Notes: generated by a model not told the origin, from the sequence alone. Counted from the stretch's first letter, positions 25,654 through 31,937 are shown. The stretch: 64,000 nt of DNA from an uncultured Acetatifactor sp. (GCA_910584865.1 CAJUCE010000019.1:37527-101526); one strand, 5' to 3'. Translations and numbers: made by a program.

Positions 25654-25827
25654 TCAGCTTTCTGCCAGTGTTGACATTAATCCCAGTTCTTTAAGCAATT
25701 CTTCCTGGGATATAAATTCGCGGCAATCAGGATTGCTATTTATATCATTCAGCATTTTCAGATCCCATTCGTCAGGGGTGATTTCCTCTATCTCATCCCA
25801 AGAACGGGGCGACAGATTATTGACCAT
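25654..25827 (-). CDS. Small acidic hypothetical phage protein
   Basis: 57 codons with an AGAGAAGAGG site before the ATG at 25827. The product starts MVNNLSPRSWDEIEEITPDE, is rich in Asp/Glu, and is predicted helical. It lies 43 bp downstream of the ImmA-like gene on the same strand, so it probably belongs to the lysogeny operon. No family recognised; an antitoxin-like or anti-repressor role would be a guess. Confidence 0.55.
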   Translation of the reverse strand: MVNNLSPRSWDEIEEITPDEWDLKMLNDINSNPDCREFISQEELLKELGLMSTLAES

Positions 25828-25870
25828 AAAATCCTCTTCTCTTTAGGCTTTATTAAATAGCCGAAGCGTG

Positions 25871-26344
25871 TCAATCGGTAATTTGGCTTTTTAAAATAAC
25901 GGTAGGCTCGAAAAATAGTATGTCATCGTCCAGTTGTATGAATATTCCATATTCTTCTCTGTAACCGGAAATGGCTTCCGAAAGCAGGTATTCTGTAATT
26001 CCCATTTTTTCAGCAATTTCGCTTGGCTCCGTATATCCGGCCTTTAAAAGCGAAACGATGATTTGCAGGTCAGCTAAATGTCGGTGAAGCACTTTCCTGG
26101 CGACATGTTCCTGCTTCAAGTTTCCAGAGAGCCGCTGGTCAATAATGTTGCCCGTGTTGAGTTGGCTATGTATGACTTCCTCAGCAAGGATGCAGGCTTT
26201 CTCAGTAGCTGTCTTTATAGTGCGATTTAGACCGATACAGTCGCCATAGATCAGACCCTTTGCCTGAGAGTCAAAAGGCATATTTTCCATGACGTGCAAA
26301 CCAATATCGTCAGCCAGTTGTAACCACTCTTCGTATAATTCCAT
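25871..26344 (-). CDS. ImmA/IrrE-type metallopeptidase-like protein
   Basis: 157 residues. The segment CILAEEVIHSQLNTGNI (about residues 50-66) aligns with the zinc site of ImmA/IrrE (LAHELGH-like), which in ICEBs1 and phages cleaves the CI-type repressor. Here the first His of HExxH is replaced by Ala, leaving E..xH, which is seen in some members. The C-terminal part has a winged-helix-like stretch (PSEIAEKMGITEYLLSEAI). It lies 14 bp after the repressor gene, the standard ImmR-ImmA order. Confidence 0.8.
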   Translation of the reverse strand: MELYEEWLQLADDIGLHVMENMPFDSQAKGLIYGDCIGLNRTIKTATEKACILAEEVIHSQLNTGNIIDQRLSGNLKQEHVARKVLHRHLADLQIIVSLLKAGYTEPSEIAEKMGITEYLLSEAISGYREEYGIFIQLDDDILFFEPTVILKSQITD

Positions 26345-26358
26345 TCCCCTGTTTCACC

Positions 26359-26835
26359 TCAACTTTGTTTGCGGTTTCTCATTTGTTTCATCATCTCAAT
26401 GTCTTTTTGCATCTTCACTAATTCTTCGTCTGTGGTTTCAGCGTCGTTGTGCGCTGCCTGGACAGTAAGATAATCTGGCTCATCGTCCATTACATATCGT
26501 GGAACTTCTGTCAACTCCTTTACTCTTTCAGTAGCTACATGCTTTCCTGTGTCATTGAGTTGAGTATAATATTGAAGAATTGTGGGCGCTTCTTCTTTTG
26601 AGGCTTCATTATGATTTCGTTCCATTGGAACATCAAAACCCATGAGCCAAGCTTCATCGACAGATAGAGCCTGGGCAATGAGATTTAGATTTCTTTGCTT
26701 AGGTTTGTATTTTCCAGATAAATAGGAACTCAATTGACCTTTATCGATTCCTGTTTTTTCTACCAGCTCTACTTGTTTGATTTCTCTAATTTCCATTGCT
26801 TTTTTAATTCTGTCTTTAGTTTCGGCTTTTTCCAT
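26359..26835 (-). CDS. CI/ImmR-type phage repressor (XRE family)
   Basis: 158 residues with an N-terminal helix-turn-helix (IKQVELVEKTGIDKGQLSSY, then LSGKYKPKQRN) at about 18-49 and an acidic linker and C-terminus. Transcribed away from cro through a promoter whose -35 overlaps an operator (26886-26902). The neighbouring ImmA-like gene suggests proteolytic inactivation on induction. It would keep the prophage silent. Confidence 0.9.
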   Translation of the reverse strand: MEKAETKDRIKKAMEIREIKQVELVEKTGIDKGQLSSYLSGKYKPKQRNLNLIAQALSVDEAWLMGFDVPMERNHNEASKEEAPTILQYYTQLNDTGKHVATERVKELTEVPRYVMDDEPDYLTVQAAHNDAETTDEELVKMQKDIEMMKQMRNRKQS

Positions 26836-26872
26836 TGTCTGCTCCTTCGCTATTAAAGAAATCTTTAAATGC

Positions 26873-26993
26873 AGTATAAATCAAAGTTGTGAAAAAATCA
26901 ACTGTTTTTTAAAAAAGTTGAGAAAAACTTTAAAATCAGCTTGACAGCATGAATGAATAATAGTATTATATGCGTAGTTGAGAAAAACTCAAT
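26873..26993. promoter_or_regulatory. Lysogeny switch: divergent CI and Cro promoters with three operators
   Basis: CI promoter on the minus strand: TTGATT (26901-26896), 17 bp, TATACT (26878-26873). Cro promoter on the plus strand: TTGACA (26941-26946), 17 bp, TATTAT (26964-26969). Operator-like sites: GTTGTGAAAAAATCAAC (26886-26902), GTTGAGAAAAACTTTAA (from 26917) and GTTGAGAAAAACTCAAT (26977-26993). The first covers the CI -35; the third lies at the Cro transcription start. A fourth site is inside cro. Confidence 0.8.
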
Positions 26994-27010
26994 AAGCGGA
27001 GGTGAATAAT

Positions 27011-27277
27011 TTGAATGCTATAGATTCTAAACAGCCATATGATTATCGGAAATTACGTGGAAAGATTAAGGAGAAATTTGGCACGCAATCAGCATTTGCC
27101 AAGGTAATGGGACTATCTAATGTTTCGGTGAGTAATAAATTAAATAATAATGTAGAATGGGGGCAGGAAGAGATAGAAAAATCAGCAATGATATTGGATA
27201 TAGCATATTCAGATATTCATTCATATTTTTTTACTCACAGAGTTGAGAATAACTCAACAAATTGCCAAAAAAAGTAA
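27011..27277 (+). CDS. Cro-like regulator (DUF739-type)
   Basis: About 88 residues. A GGAGGTG site favours the TTG at 27011; the GTG at 27002 lies inside that site. The helix-turn-helix is GTQSAFAKVMGLSNVSVSNK (about residues 27-46), followed by an EIEKSAMILDI segment characteristic of Cro-like DUF739 proteins. Divergent from the CI gene, driven by the promoter at 26941. It should bind the GTTGAG-type operators, one of which (27242) lies within its own coding end. Confidence 0.85.
   Translation: MNAIDSKQPYDYRKLRGKIKEKFGTQSAFAKVMGLSNVSVSNKLNNNVEWGQEEIEKSAMILDIAYSDIHSYFFTHRVENNSTNCQKK
27242..27258. promoter_or_regulatory. Fourth immunity operator, inside the cro coding end
   Basis: GTTGAGAATAACTCAAC has six perfectly paired bases in each arm and is the best palindrome of the four sites. 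It lies 250 bp from the others, suggesting DNA looping or a roadblock to early transcription. Confidence 0.7.
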
Positions 27278-27377
27278 AGGGTCAGTATGGAGTGTAAAGG
27301 CCGAAACTGAAGGAAGGAGGTGATAAAAACGCAAAATAAAAGAAACAAATCATATTGGGAAGGGAGATGAGGGAAAA

Positions 27378-27758
27378 GTGGGAAAAAAGAAAAAGAAGAA
27401 AAAGGCTTCAAAGATGAAGAGAACATCTAAGAAACCTGTTTTTGTTACATTTTTGATGGACGGAAAAGAGTTAGTTACCGTCAGGGAAATTCCTATTGAA
27501 TCAGACATGGTAAAGGAGAGGAAGCGGATGGATATAGAGAAGACGATATCTGAATTTATGAAGAGGCAGGCAGAGGAGCAGAGAGCTGCCAGAAAAAAGG
27601 AGAGGCTGCAGGTGTGCATTAAGCCGGATTCATACATTGGGAAGGAGATCATGTACCAGACGGCGCTAATGCATGAAATACTGGCGGAATTAAGAAAGGA
27701 CAAAGGCAGCGGCAAGGCTGCCCGTGTCGATCAGCTGGAGAAAACAGAATTATCATAA
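27378..27758 (+). CDS. Lys-rich hypothetical phage protein
   Basis: 126 residues starting at GTG (27378), with GGGAGATGAGGG upstream. The first 20 residues are nearly all Lys/Arg/Ser/Thr, then a β-like segment (PVFVTFLMDGKELVTVREIP) and a long charged helix (about 45-90). A basic head with a coiled coil suggests nucleic acid binding, but no family is recognised. Its end overlaps the convergent gene at 27731 by 28 bp. Confidence 0.6.
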   Translation: MGKKKKKKKASKMKRTSKKPVFVTFLMDGKELVTVREIPIESDMVKERKRMDIEKTISEFMKRQAEEQRAARKKERLQVCIKPDSYIGKEIMYQTALMHEILAELRKDKGSGKAARVDQLEKTELS

Positions 27759-28072
27759 ATCTCTTTCAGCCTTTGGAATTCGATATCAGTCCATTGATGT
27801 GAACGATTTTTCCTGACATTGGTCAGCAACTCGTTTGCGAAGACGTCGAACTGGTGTGAGAAAGCTTCGTATTCGTCTCTGCCGAGTGAGTCATACTGAG
27901 CATAGTAAAGGCTGTCACAGCTGCAATGCTCTGATATTGCTTTGTTTAAGTAAGCCAGTGCAATTTCAACAGGACATTTCTTATCAAAGATGCAAGCGTG
28001 GGCATCACGAGCATCATAGAAAGATAAGCGGACATGTTTTTTGAAGATATCAACCAATTCTAATGGATTCAT
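27731..28072 (-). CDS. Hypothetical phage protein, minus-strand cassette gene
   Basis: 113 residues with a GAGGAGGAA site before the ATG at 28072. Cys/His content is raised in the middle (HACIFDKKC, HCSCDSLYY), which could bind metal. It is driven by the repeat element at 28095-28134 and overlaps the preceding plus-strand gene at the 3' end. No family recognised. Confidence 0.65.
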   Translation of the reverse strand: MNPLELVDIFKKHVRLSFYDARDAHACIFDKKCPVEIALAYLNKAISEHCSCDSLYYAQYDSLGRDEYEAFSHQFDVFANELLTNVRKNRSHQWTDIEFQRLKEIYDNSVFSS

Positions 28073-28094
28073 AAGGTATTCCTCCTCTCTTCGG

Positions 28095-28134
28095 TACTCG
28101 GCTCTGGCGGGAGCCTATAAGTACAGTATAAGGG
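28095..28134 (-). promoter_or_regulatory. Repeat A, copy 1: minus-strand promoter and leader hairpin
   Basis: Minus-strand TATACT with TTGAAT 17 bp upstream, then the leader hairpin GGCTCCCGCCAGAGCC and GAGTA. It stands in front of the gene ending at 27731. Three further copies drive other minus-strand tiny genes. Confidence 0.65.
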
Positions 28135-28200
28135 AAAAAGAGAGAGTATTCAATGAACCAATAGTGAAAATTTTCTAAATTATGGAAAGGAAGTGATAAA

Positions 28201-28383
28201 TTGATTTACGACAAAATTAAGGAATTGTGTCGAGAGCGTGGAACATCCGTTGCGGCTGTGGAGAAGGAAGCCAACTTAAGCAATGGTATCATCCGGAAGT
28301 GGAATAAGTCAAGCCCGACAGTGGACAAGTTGCAGGCTGTGGCGCGGGTGCTAAAAGTTCGGATGGAAGAGTTGATTCCGTAG
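28201..28383 (+). CDS. Small XRE-family helix-turn-helix protein
   Basis: 60 residues from a TTG with GGAAAGGAAGTG upstream. It consists almost only of a helix-turn-helix (RERGTSVAAVEKEANLSNGI, then IRKWNKSSPTVDKL), like small phage Cro-type proteins. It is the first plus-strand gene of the tiny-gene array and may regulate it. Targets unknown. Confidence 0.8.
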   Translation: MIYDKIKELCRERGTSVAAVEKEANLSNGIIRKWNKSSPTVDKLQAVARVLKVRMEELIP

Positions 28384-28431
28384 GCTGATTTCTTCGGCAA
28401 GCCGATTGAATATTTTCTGGAATAAGAGGGG

Positions 28432-28632
28432 GTGAGAACAATAATACTGAGGAAGATCTGCCAGGAGTTGATGGCAATAAAGAAAAATCTCCAGGCTATA
28501 AATAAGAGCCTGGAGCATAGAAATTATTTATTTTCCTTTTACATAAATGATTTCCGCAGTTCATCTTCTGAATTGAACCGAATGGAGTTTGAAAAATTGA
28601 ACCAATATATAGACGAAATAATTAATCATTAA
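28432..28632 (+). CDS. Small hypothetical protein, paralogue 1
   Basis: 66 codons from GTG (28432) after GAGGGG. A helical N-terminus (LRKICQELMAIKKNLQAINK) suggests a coiled coil. The first about 90 bp and the 20 bp upstream of the start are repeated with changes at 28656-28745, so the gene was duplicated. No family recognised. Confidence 0.5.
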   Translation: MRTIILRKICQELMAIKKNLQAINKSLEHRNYLFSFYINDFRSSSSELNRMEFEKLNQYIDEIINH

Positions 28633-28655
28633 GAGCAAGACAATTGAGTATTTTC

Positions 28656-28883
28656 TGGAATAAGAGGGGGTGAGTAAAGATAATACTGAGGAAGATCTAT
28701 CAGGAGTTGGTGGCAATAAGGAAAGAACTTCAGGCTATTAGAAATAGCGAGAAGTCCTTTTCTGAAAAAGAATTCAAGGATTACATCAATCACTTACTTA
28801 CAGAAGACTGTTTTCAGCCAAGGATCGTTGAAGGAAAAGACAAGAAAAAGCAAGACTACGGGGGCAGCATAGAAGGGAGATGA
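28656..28883 (+). pseudogene. Degenerate second copy of the 28432 gene
   Basis: Similar leader (GGAATAAGAGGGGGTGAG) and similar codons (LRKIYQELVAIRKELQAIR), but an extra base after the GTG puts the start out of frame with the body, and the GTG frame ends after 23 codons. The body stays open to 28883 and could be read from an internal TTG or GTG near 28706. Either a decayed gene or a shorter one with an unusual start. Confidence 0.5.
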
Positions 28884-28894
28884 GGAATTTTGAA

Positions 28895-29272
28895 ATGGCG
28901 GTAAAGGTTAGTCAGTGCGGCAGTGATAATTTTGGGAGTGGTATCTCTGGGAACAAGAACAGCCACTTGGTTAAAGCCCATGACTTTGCAAGCAGATATT
29001 TTCCAGCTGCAAAGAAAAGCGTGTCAGGAGGTGGCAAGAAAATGCACTTCAAGGATGTATCCGGTGATGGAAAATTTGAAATTATTCGTAAAGTATTATT
29101 CAAACCTGAAGACGGGATCAGCAATATGGCTTTTTCGAATAGTGTAAAGATCAAATTAAAGGCATCCGGAATAAAGAGTGAAGAGGCCAGAAGGCAACTG
29201 GAAGTAATTATGGATAACGCAATGGCAGAGACTAAAGTGATCATTGCGGAGTATGAGTCTCCGCAGGGATAG
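28895..29272 (+). CDS. Hypothetical phage protein
   Basis: About 125 residues from the ATG at 28895 (GAGGAA at eight bases); the ATG at 28880 directly touches its GGGAG site. A Gly/Ser-rich N-terminus, then a β-rich centre and a helix near the end (SEEARRQLEVIMDNAMAETK). No motif recognised. Followed 19 bp later by a gene with a strong site, so probably co-transcribed. Confidence 0.6.
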   Translation: MAVKVSQCGSDNFGSGISGNKNSHLVKAHDFASRYFPAAKKSVSGGGKKMHFKDVSGDGKFEIIRKVLFKPEDGISNMAFSNSVKIKLKASGIKSEEARRQLEVIMDNAMAETKVIIAEYESPQG

Positions 29273-29291
29273 AAAGGAGGAGTAGCAAGAT

Positions 29292-29711
29292 ATGCTCGGA
29301 GACAAAAAGGAAGAATACTTGAAACCTTTGCTGCGGGAACAAAAAATCTTAGATAGAAAAAGGCCATTTAAGTCGGAAGCTTTGACACTTAGTGAGTTTT
29401 CAAAAAAATACTGGATGGATGGGGAAGTGCCATACCAATACCACAGTGTTCAGATTCAGGATGGAGCTACGGAGGCGGAGCAGCTGGTATTTAACAACAT
29501 AAGAGCATTAAAAAATGATGCGGTAATGCAGCGAAAGACTATGTGGGAAAAGTTTGGAGAGAAGCAAGAGCAGATTAATGACTGCAAAAAAGAACTGGTA
29601 CACATCAGAAGAGTGCAGAGTTTCGTGATATGTACCATAGTTTCAGCAGTTATTTCAGTTTTAATAAAATGTATTCTACGCTGTCTGCAGAGTATTCAAT
29701 GTCAGAGATAA
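29292..29711 (+). CDS. Hypothetical protein with C-terminal membrane anchor
   Basis: 139 residues with a GAAAGGAGG site. The first about 110 residues are soluble and helical (a coiled coil around 70-105), ending in one hydrophobic segment (VICTIVSAVISVLIKCIL, about 113-130). The last 62 bp overlap the convergent gene at 29650-29859, an antisense overlap. No family recognised. Confidence 0.6.
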   Translation: MLGDKKEEYLKPLLREQKILDRKRPFKSEALTLSEFSKKYWMDGEVPYQYHSVQIQDGATEAEQLVFNNIRALKNDAVMQRKTMWEKFGEKQEQINDCKKELVHIRRVQSFVICTIVSAVISVLIKCILRCLQSIQCQR

Positions 29712-29859
29712 GTCCATGTTTCAGTAATTCTTTGCAAGCATTGATTACCTGGTTTTCAGGAAGCGCAGTGTAGTTCTGCAAATCGACATAGCCGTCTTCG
29801 GTGGAATGTCCTTTTGCGTAATTAAGAATAATAGTTGCCGTTGCTGATAAGTTTCCCAT
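29650..29859 (-). CDS. Small winged-helix-like phage protein
   Basis: 69 residues with a GAAAGGATGGAG site at 29860-29873. The pattern ALPENQVINACKELLKHGLI followed by YSADSVEYILLKL looks like a small winged helix. It is driven by repeat A copy 2 and overlaps the end of the opposite gene by 62 bp. Possible DNA-binding function by fold only. Confidence 0.65.
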   Translation of the reverse strand: MGNLSATATIILNYAKGHSTEDGYVDLQNYTALPENQVINACKELLKHGLISDIEYSADSVEYILLKLK

Positions 29860-29877
29860 ATCTCCATCCTTTCTATG

Positions 29878-29919
29878 TACTCGGCTCTGGCGGGAGCCTG
29901 TAAGTACAGTATAAAGGGG
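29878..29919 (-). promoter_or_regulatory. Repeat A, copy 2
   Basis: Minus-strand TTGATT (about 29937-29932), 17 bp, TATACT, then the hairpin GGCTCCCGCCAGAGCC, upstream of the gene at 29650-29859. Confidence 0.7.
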
Positions 29920-29932
29920 ACAGGATGGAAAA

Positions 29933-29972
29933 TCAAGCTGCGGATGCCAGTACCAGGAAAGGAGCAGAGATG
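29933..29972 (+). repeat. Repeat B, copy 1 (plus-strand translation leader)
   Basis: Shares GCGGATGCCAGTA and AGGAAAGGAGCAGAGATG with the other copies. The ATG it presents (29970) opens a four- or five-codon frame, MNSCI, ending just before the true gene. Confidence 0.7.
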
Positions 29973-30002
29973 AACAGCTGCATCTGAATAATGGAAAGGG
30001 TG

Positions 30003-30242
30003 ATGAAAACGGAATTAGGAGAAAAAATTTTAGCTAAGTGTGATAAGTCAATTAGGGTAATGGAACAATCAGCAACTCCCCCGCGCATGAAAGAAAAGCT
30101 GCTGAAAGAGAAGCAGGTGTGCAGAGAGATACTGGAAGTTATATGCGGCACACAGGAAGTGATGACCCCATCTGCCGCAATCTGCATTTTGAATGAAGCG
30201 AAAAGAATCATAGAAGAAACTGTAATGTGTCTGGAAATCTAA
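30003..30242 (+). CDS. Small helical hypothetical protein
   Basis: 79 codons from the ATG at 30003 (GGAAAGGGTG upstream; an ATG at 29991 is also possible). The product is helical and charged, with a Pro-Pro turn (ATPPRMKEKLLKEKQVCREI). Its stop codon overlaps the stop of the opposite frameshifted gene. No family recognised. Confidence 0.55.
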   Translation: MKTELGEKILAKCDKSIRVMEQSATPPRMKEKLLKEKQVCREILEVICGTQEVMTPSAAICILNEAKRIIEETVMCLEI

Positions 30243-30339
30243 AATTCGTGAGTTTCTACATAATGCTTTAAGGCATCATTCAAATCAGACATAGCATTTG
30301 ATTGTACGGAATATCATAACGATTGGTTATTTCGGGCAT
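30239..30339 (-). pseudogene. Tiny gene with an apparent one-base deletion
   Basis: From an ATG at 30339 (AGGAGGG upstream) one frame encodes MPEITNRYDIPYNQ and then ends soon after; the -1 frame continues with AMSDLNDALKHYVETHEF to 30239. Adding one A in the AAA run near 30298, or a -1 slip there, gives a continuous 33-residue protein. Repeat A copy 3 is upstream, with the weakest -35 of the four copies. Confidence 0.45.
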
Positions 30340-30359
30340 TCCATGTTCGCCCTCCTATT

Positions 30360-30399
30360 TACCCGGCTCTGGCGGGAGCTTGTAAGTACAGTATAAGGG
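30360..30399 (-). promoter_or_regulatory. Repeat A, copy 3 (degenerate)
   Basis: Keeps TATACT and the hairpin (GGCTCTGGCGGGAGC), but has ACCCGG for TACTCGG and TCGCTT in the -35 position. It faces the frameshifted tiny gene. Confidence 0.6.
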
Positions 30400-30414
30400 A
30401 AGCGGGGCAGAAAA

Positions 30415-30459
30415 GCGAGGCCGCGGATGCTAGTAGGAAGGAGGCGAGAATAGAGATGA
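30415..30459 (+). repeat. Repeat B, copy 2
   Basis: GCGGATGCTAGTAGGAAGGAG followed by GCGAGAATAGAG, leading to the ATG at 30456. Confidence 0.7.
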
Positions 30460-30592
30460 GAAAAAGTAGAAAGAAATTTACAATTACAATCAAAGTAAAG
30501 TCAGTGGAAATGATGAAGCAATTTATTGCGAAGAGAATTGTGCCATTGCAAGAAAATACCCCTATGCAGATATCCGCATAGAGATTGGATAG
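30456..30592 (+). pseudogene. Tiny gene with an apparent one-base deletion
   Basis: Frame 0 from the ATG at 30456 gives 41 codons ending in the unlikely IAKRIVPLQENTP. A -1 shift at CAA-TTT (about 30519-30524) instead gives FYCEENCAIARKYPYADI and ends at 30592. The shifted reading looks much more protein-like, so one T has probably been lost from a T run, or slippage occurs. The N-terminus (KFTITIKVKSVEMMKQ) is shared by both. Confidence 0.45.
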
Positions 30593-30604
30593 GTAAAAGG
30601 AAAG

Positions 30605-30799
30605 ATGATGATTATAAATGAAAAAAATTCAAGGATAGCAGATGAAATAATTGAAATATTGGTAAAAGAGAAATGCACCGTGGCAGAGAGCTCCGCAATA
30701 CTTCATGAGATAGTCATAGGTATAGGGCGTTCCAGCACGGTGCAGATGACGAACTACCAGCAGCTATTTAAAAACTTGACAGAGCAGAAAGAATCTTAG
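30605..30799 (+). CDS. Small hypothetical protein
   Basis: 64 codons with AAAGGAAAG before two adjacent ATGs (30605, 30608). Predicted helical with a central ECTVAESSAILHEIVIGIG-like segment. No family recognised. Confidence 0.55.
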   Translation: MMIINEKNSRIADEIIEILVKEKCTVAESSAILHEIVIGIGRSSTVQMTNYQQLFKNLTEQKES

Positions 30800-30830
30800 A
30801 AAGTGCGTTTTCCTGGCGTTCACTGTCAAA

Positions 30831-30870
30831 GCAAGGCAGCGGATGCCGGTATAGGAGGGAGGCGAGAAAG
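30831..30870 (+). repeat. Repeat B, copy 3
   Basis: GCAAGGCAGCGGATGCCGGT followed by ATAGGAGGGAGGCGAGA, providing the ribosome binding site for the next gene. Confidence 0.7.
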
Positions 30871-30873
30871 ATT

Positions 30874-31059
30874 TTGGAAATCGTATTATTTGCAATAACA
30901 GTTATCCTCTTTGCATCAAGGATGAAGTGGAAAATTACAACCTTGAGTCTGCTTTACTACCTGGAGAAAAATCGGTACAAACGTCCAAGCGAAGAAGATG
31001 TGAAAGAATGTACCGAATTTGTAGTAAAGAATATCATCAAAGACCTAATTGAACGTTAA
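30874..31059 (+). CDS. Small membrane-anchored protein
   Basis: 61 codons from a TTG (30874) after AGGAGGGAGG. A hydrophobic N-terminal segment (EIVLFAITVILFAS) is followed by a basic soluble tail (about 17-61), so one end is membrane-inserted and the tail is probably cytoplasmic. No family recognised. Confidence 0.55.
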   Translation: MEIVLFAITVILFASRMKWKITTLSLLYYLEKNRYKRPSEEDVKECTEFVVKNIIKDLIER

Positions 31060-31067
31060 AAAGAAAA

Positions 31068-31107
31068 GCAAGATAGAGGATGCCAGTATAGGAAAGGAGC
31101 AGAGATG
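31068..31107 (+). repeat. Repeat B, copy 4
   Basis: GCAAGATAGAGGATGCCAGT followed by ATAGGAAAGGAGCAGAGATG, ending in the start codon at 31105. Confidence 0.75.
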
Positions 31108-31212
31108 AACTGGAAGAAAATAAAAGAATTCCTTAAACGGCAAGGAATTCTTTCATGTATTTCCTTCGTAGTGGCAGTGCTTGCACTGATGAAGGTTTTG
31201 CTATTTAAATAA
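31105..31212 (+). CDS. 35-residue single-span membrane peptide
   Basis: Starts in repeat B (GGAAAGGAG). A basic amphipathic head (NWKKIKEFLKRQG) is followed by one hydrophobic span (ISFVVAVLALMKVLLF). The last 12 bp overlap the opposite gene's end; the sequence CTATTTAAATAA encodes Leu-Phe-Lys-stop on both strands. Function unknown. Confidence 0.6.
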   Translation: MNWKKIKEFLKRQGILSCISFVVAVLALMKVLLFK

Positions 31213-31344
31213 AGCAATTATGGCGACAATGAGAGCGAGAATAGCAATGATATTATCACGTAGGAATTTTTTAATTGAGAGCTTTTTGGCTTGCTTGATG
31301 GCAATTTCACTGGCTTCCATAGCATTCTTTTGATAATCATCCAT
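31201..31344 (-). CDS. 47-residue single-span membrane peptide
   Basis: From an ATG at 31344 with GAAGGGAAA upstream. A charged head (DDYQKNAMEASEIAIKQAKK) and a C-terminal hydrophobic span (NIIAILALIVAIIALF) then Lys. Driven by repeat A copy 4. Convergent with, and overlapping, a similar-looking plus-strand peptide. No family recognised. Confidence 0.6.
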   Translation of the reverse strand: MDDYQKNAMEASEIAIKQAKKLSIKKFLRDNIIAILALIVAIIALFK

Positions 31345-31366
31345 ATTGATTTGTTTCCCTTCTATT

Positions 31367-31406
31367 TACTCGGCTCTGGCAGGAGCCTGTAAGTACAGTA
31401 TAAAAG
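31367..31406 (-). promoter_or_regulatory. Repeat A, copy 4
   Basis: Minus-strand TTGCTT, 17 bp, TATACT, then GGCTCCTGCCAGAGCC; upstream of the 47-residue peptide gene. Confidence 0.65.
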
Positions 31407-31421
31407 AAGGGAGCAGGAAAA

Positions 31422-31457
31422 GCAAGGCAGAGGATGCCAGTATAGGAAGAAGGTGAG
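31422..31457 (+). repeat. Repeat B, copy 5
   Basis: GCAAGGCAGAGGATGCCAGT followed by ATAGGAAGAAGGTGAG. It lies back to back with repeat A copy 4, as copies 1 and 2 do with A copies 2 and 3. Confidence 0.75.
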
Positions 31458-31641
31458 AGAAATAATTCCTATTCCAGTAGAAGTAGAAATAGACGACAAT
31501 AGTATTCTTGAACAAATAAACCAGGTGGAGAAGGCGATGTGGAAGTTAGATAAGGAACTGTCTAAGCTCATGCGTTTATTGATGGGAGCACGGACGAAAG
31601 GAAAAGGGGATCCGGAAGGGTGTGAATCAGATGAACAATGA
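31453..31641 (+). CDS. Small coiled-coil hypothetical protein
   Basis: 62 codons from a GTG at the end of repeat B (GGAAGAAG site, weak). Helical and acidic, with a likely coiled coil (NSILEQINQVEKAMWKLDKE). Its end overlaps the next start by 11 bp, which suggests coupling. Confidence 0.55.
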   Translation: MREIIPIPVEVEIDDNSILEQINQVEKAMWKLDKELSKLMRLLMGARTKGKGDPEGCESDEQ

Positions 31642-31783
31642 GTCGCGGGAGCAGACGACGATCCGCCTTCCGGCCGGGCTGAAGGAGAGGATCCGGCAGG
31701 AGGCGGACAGGCGGGGGATTGGATTCAATGCGATGGTTCTGATGATACTGCAGGAGGAGCGGAGGCGCCGTCAAGGGGGATAG
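31631..31783 (+). CDS. Small ribbon-helix-helix protein (Arc type)
   Basis: 50 residues. The pattern TTIRLPAGLKERIRQEADRR then GIGFNAMVLMIL is a ribbon-helix-helix DNA-binding fold. A GGAAGGGTG site precedes the ATG. It overlaps the opposite ribbon-helix-helix gene (31725-31937) by 59 bp at the 3' ends. Confidence 0.75.
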   Translation: MNNESREQTTIRLPAGLKERIRQEADRRGIGFNAMVLMILQEERRRRQGG

Positions 31784-31937
31784 GCCCGTGAGCCGTCTCC
31801 CAGGTATCTATATGTTCCTGGATGATGTGTTCGATTTCCCTGTTGGCGGAACGGCCGTTGTGGTCTGCAACATATTTAAGTTTGTCAATGAGCTGCGATG
31901 GGATGCGCAGAGTGAATTTTTGCAATGGTGATGACAT
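31725..31937 (-). CDS. Ribbon-helix-helix protein (Arc/MetJ type), minus strand
   Basis: 70 residues with a CCAGGAGG site. FTLRIPSQLIDKLKYVADHN then GRSANREIEHIIQEHI is a clear ribbon-helix-helix, with a Pro-rich C-terminal tail. It lies divergent from the next plus-strand gene over 98 bp that contains a GTTGACAGCATAGTGACAAC inverted repeat (about 32010-32029), a possible operator. Probably a local transcription regulator. Confidence 0.8.
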   Translation of the reverse strand: MSSPLQKFTLRIPSQLIDKLKYVADHNGRSANREIEHIIQEHIDTWETAHGPIPLDGASAPPAVSSEPSH

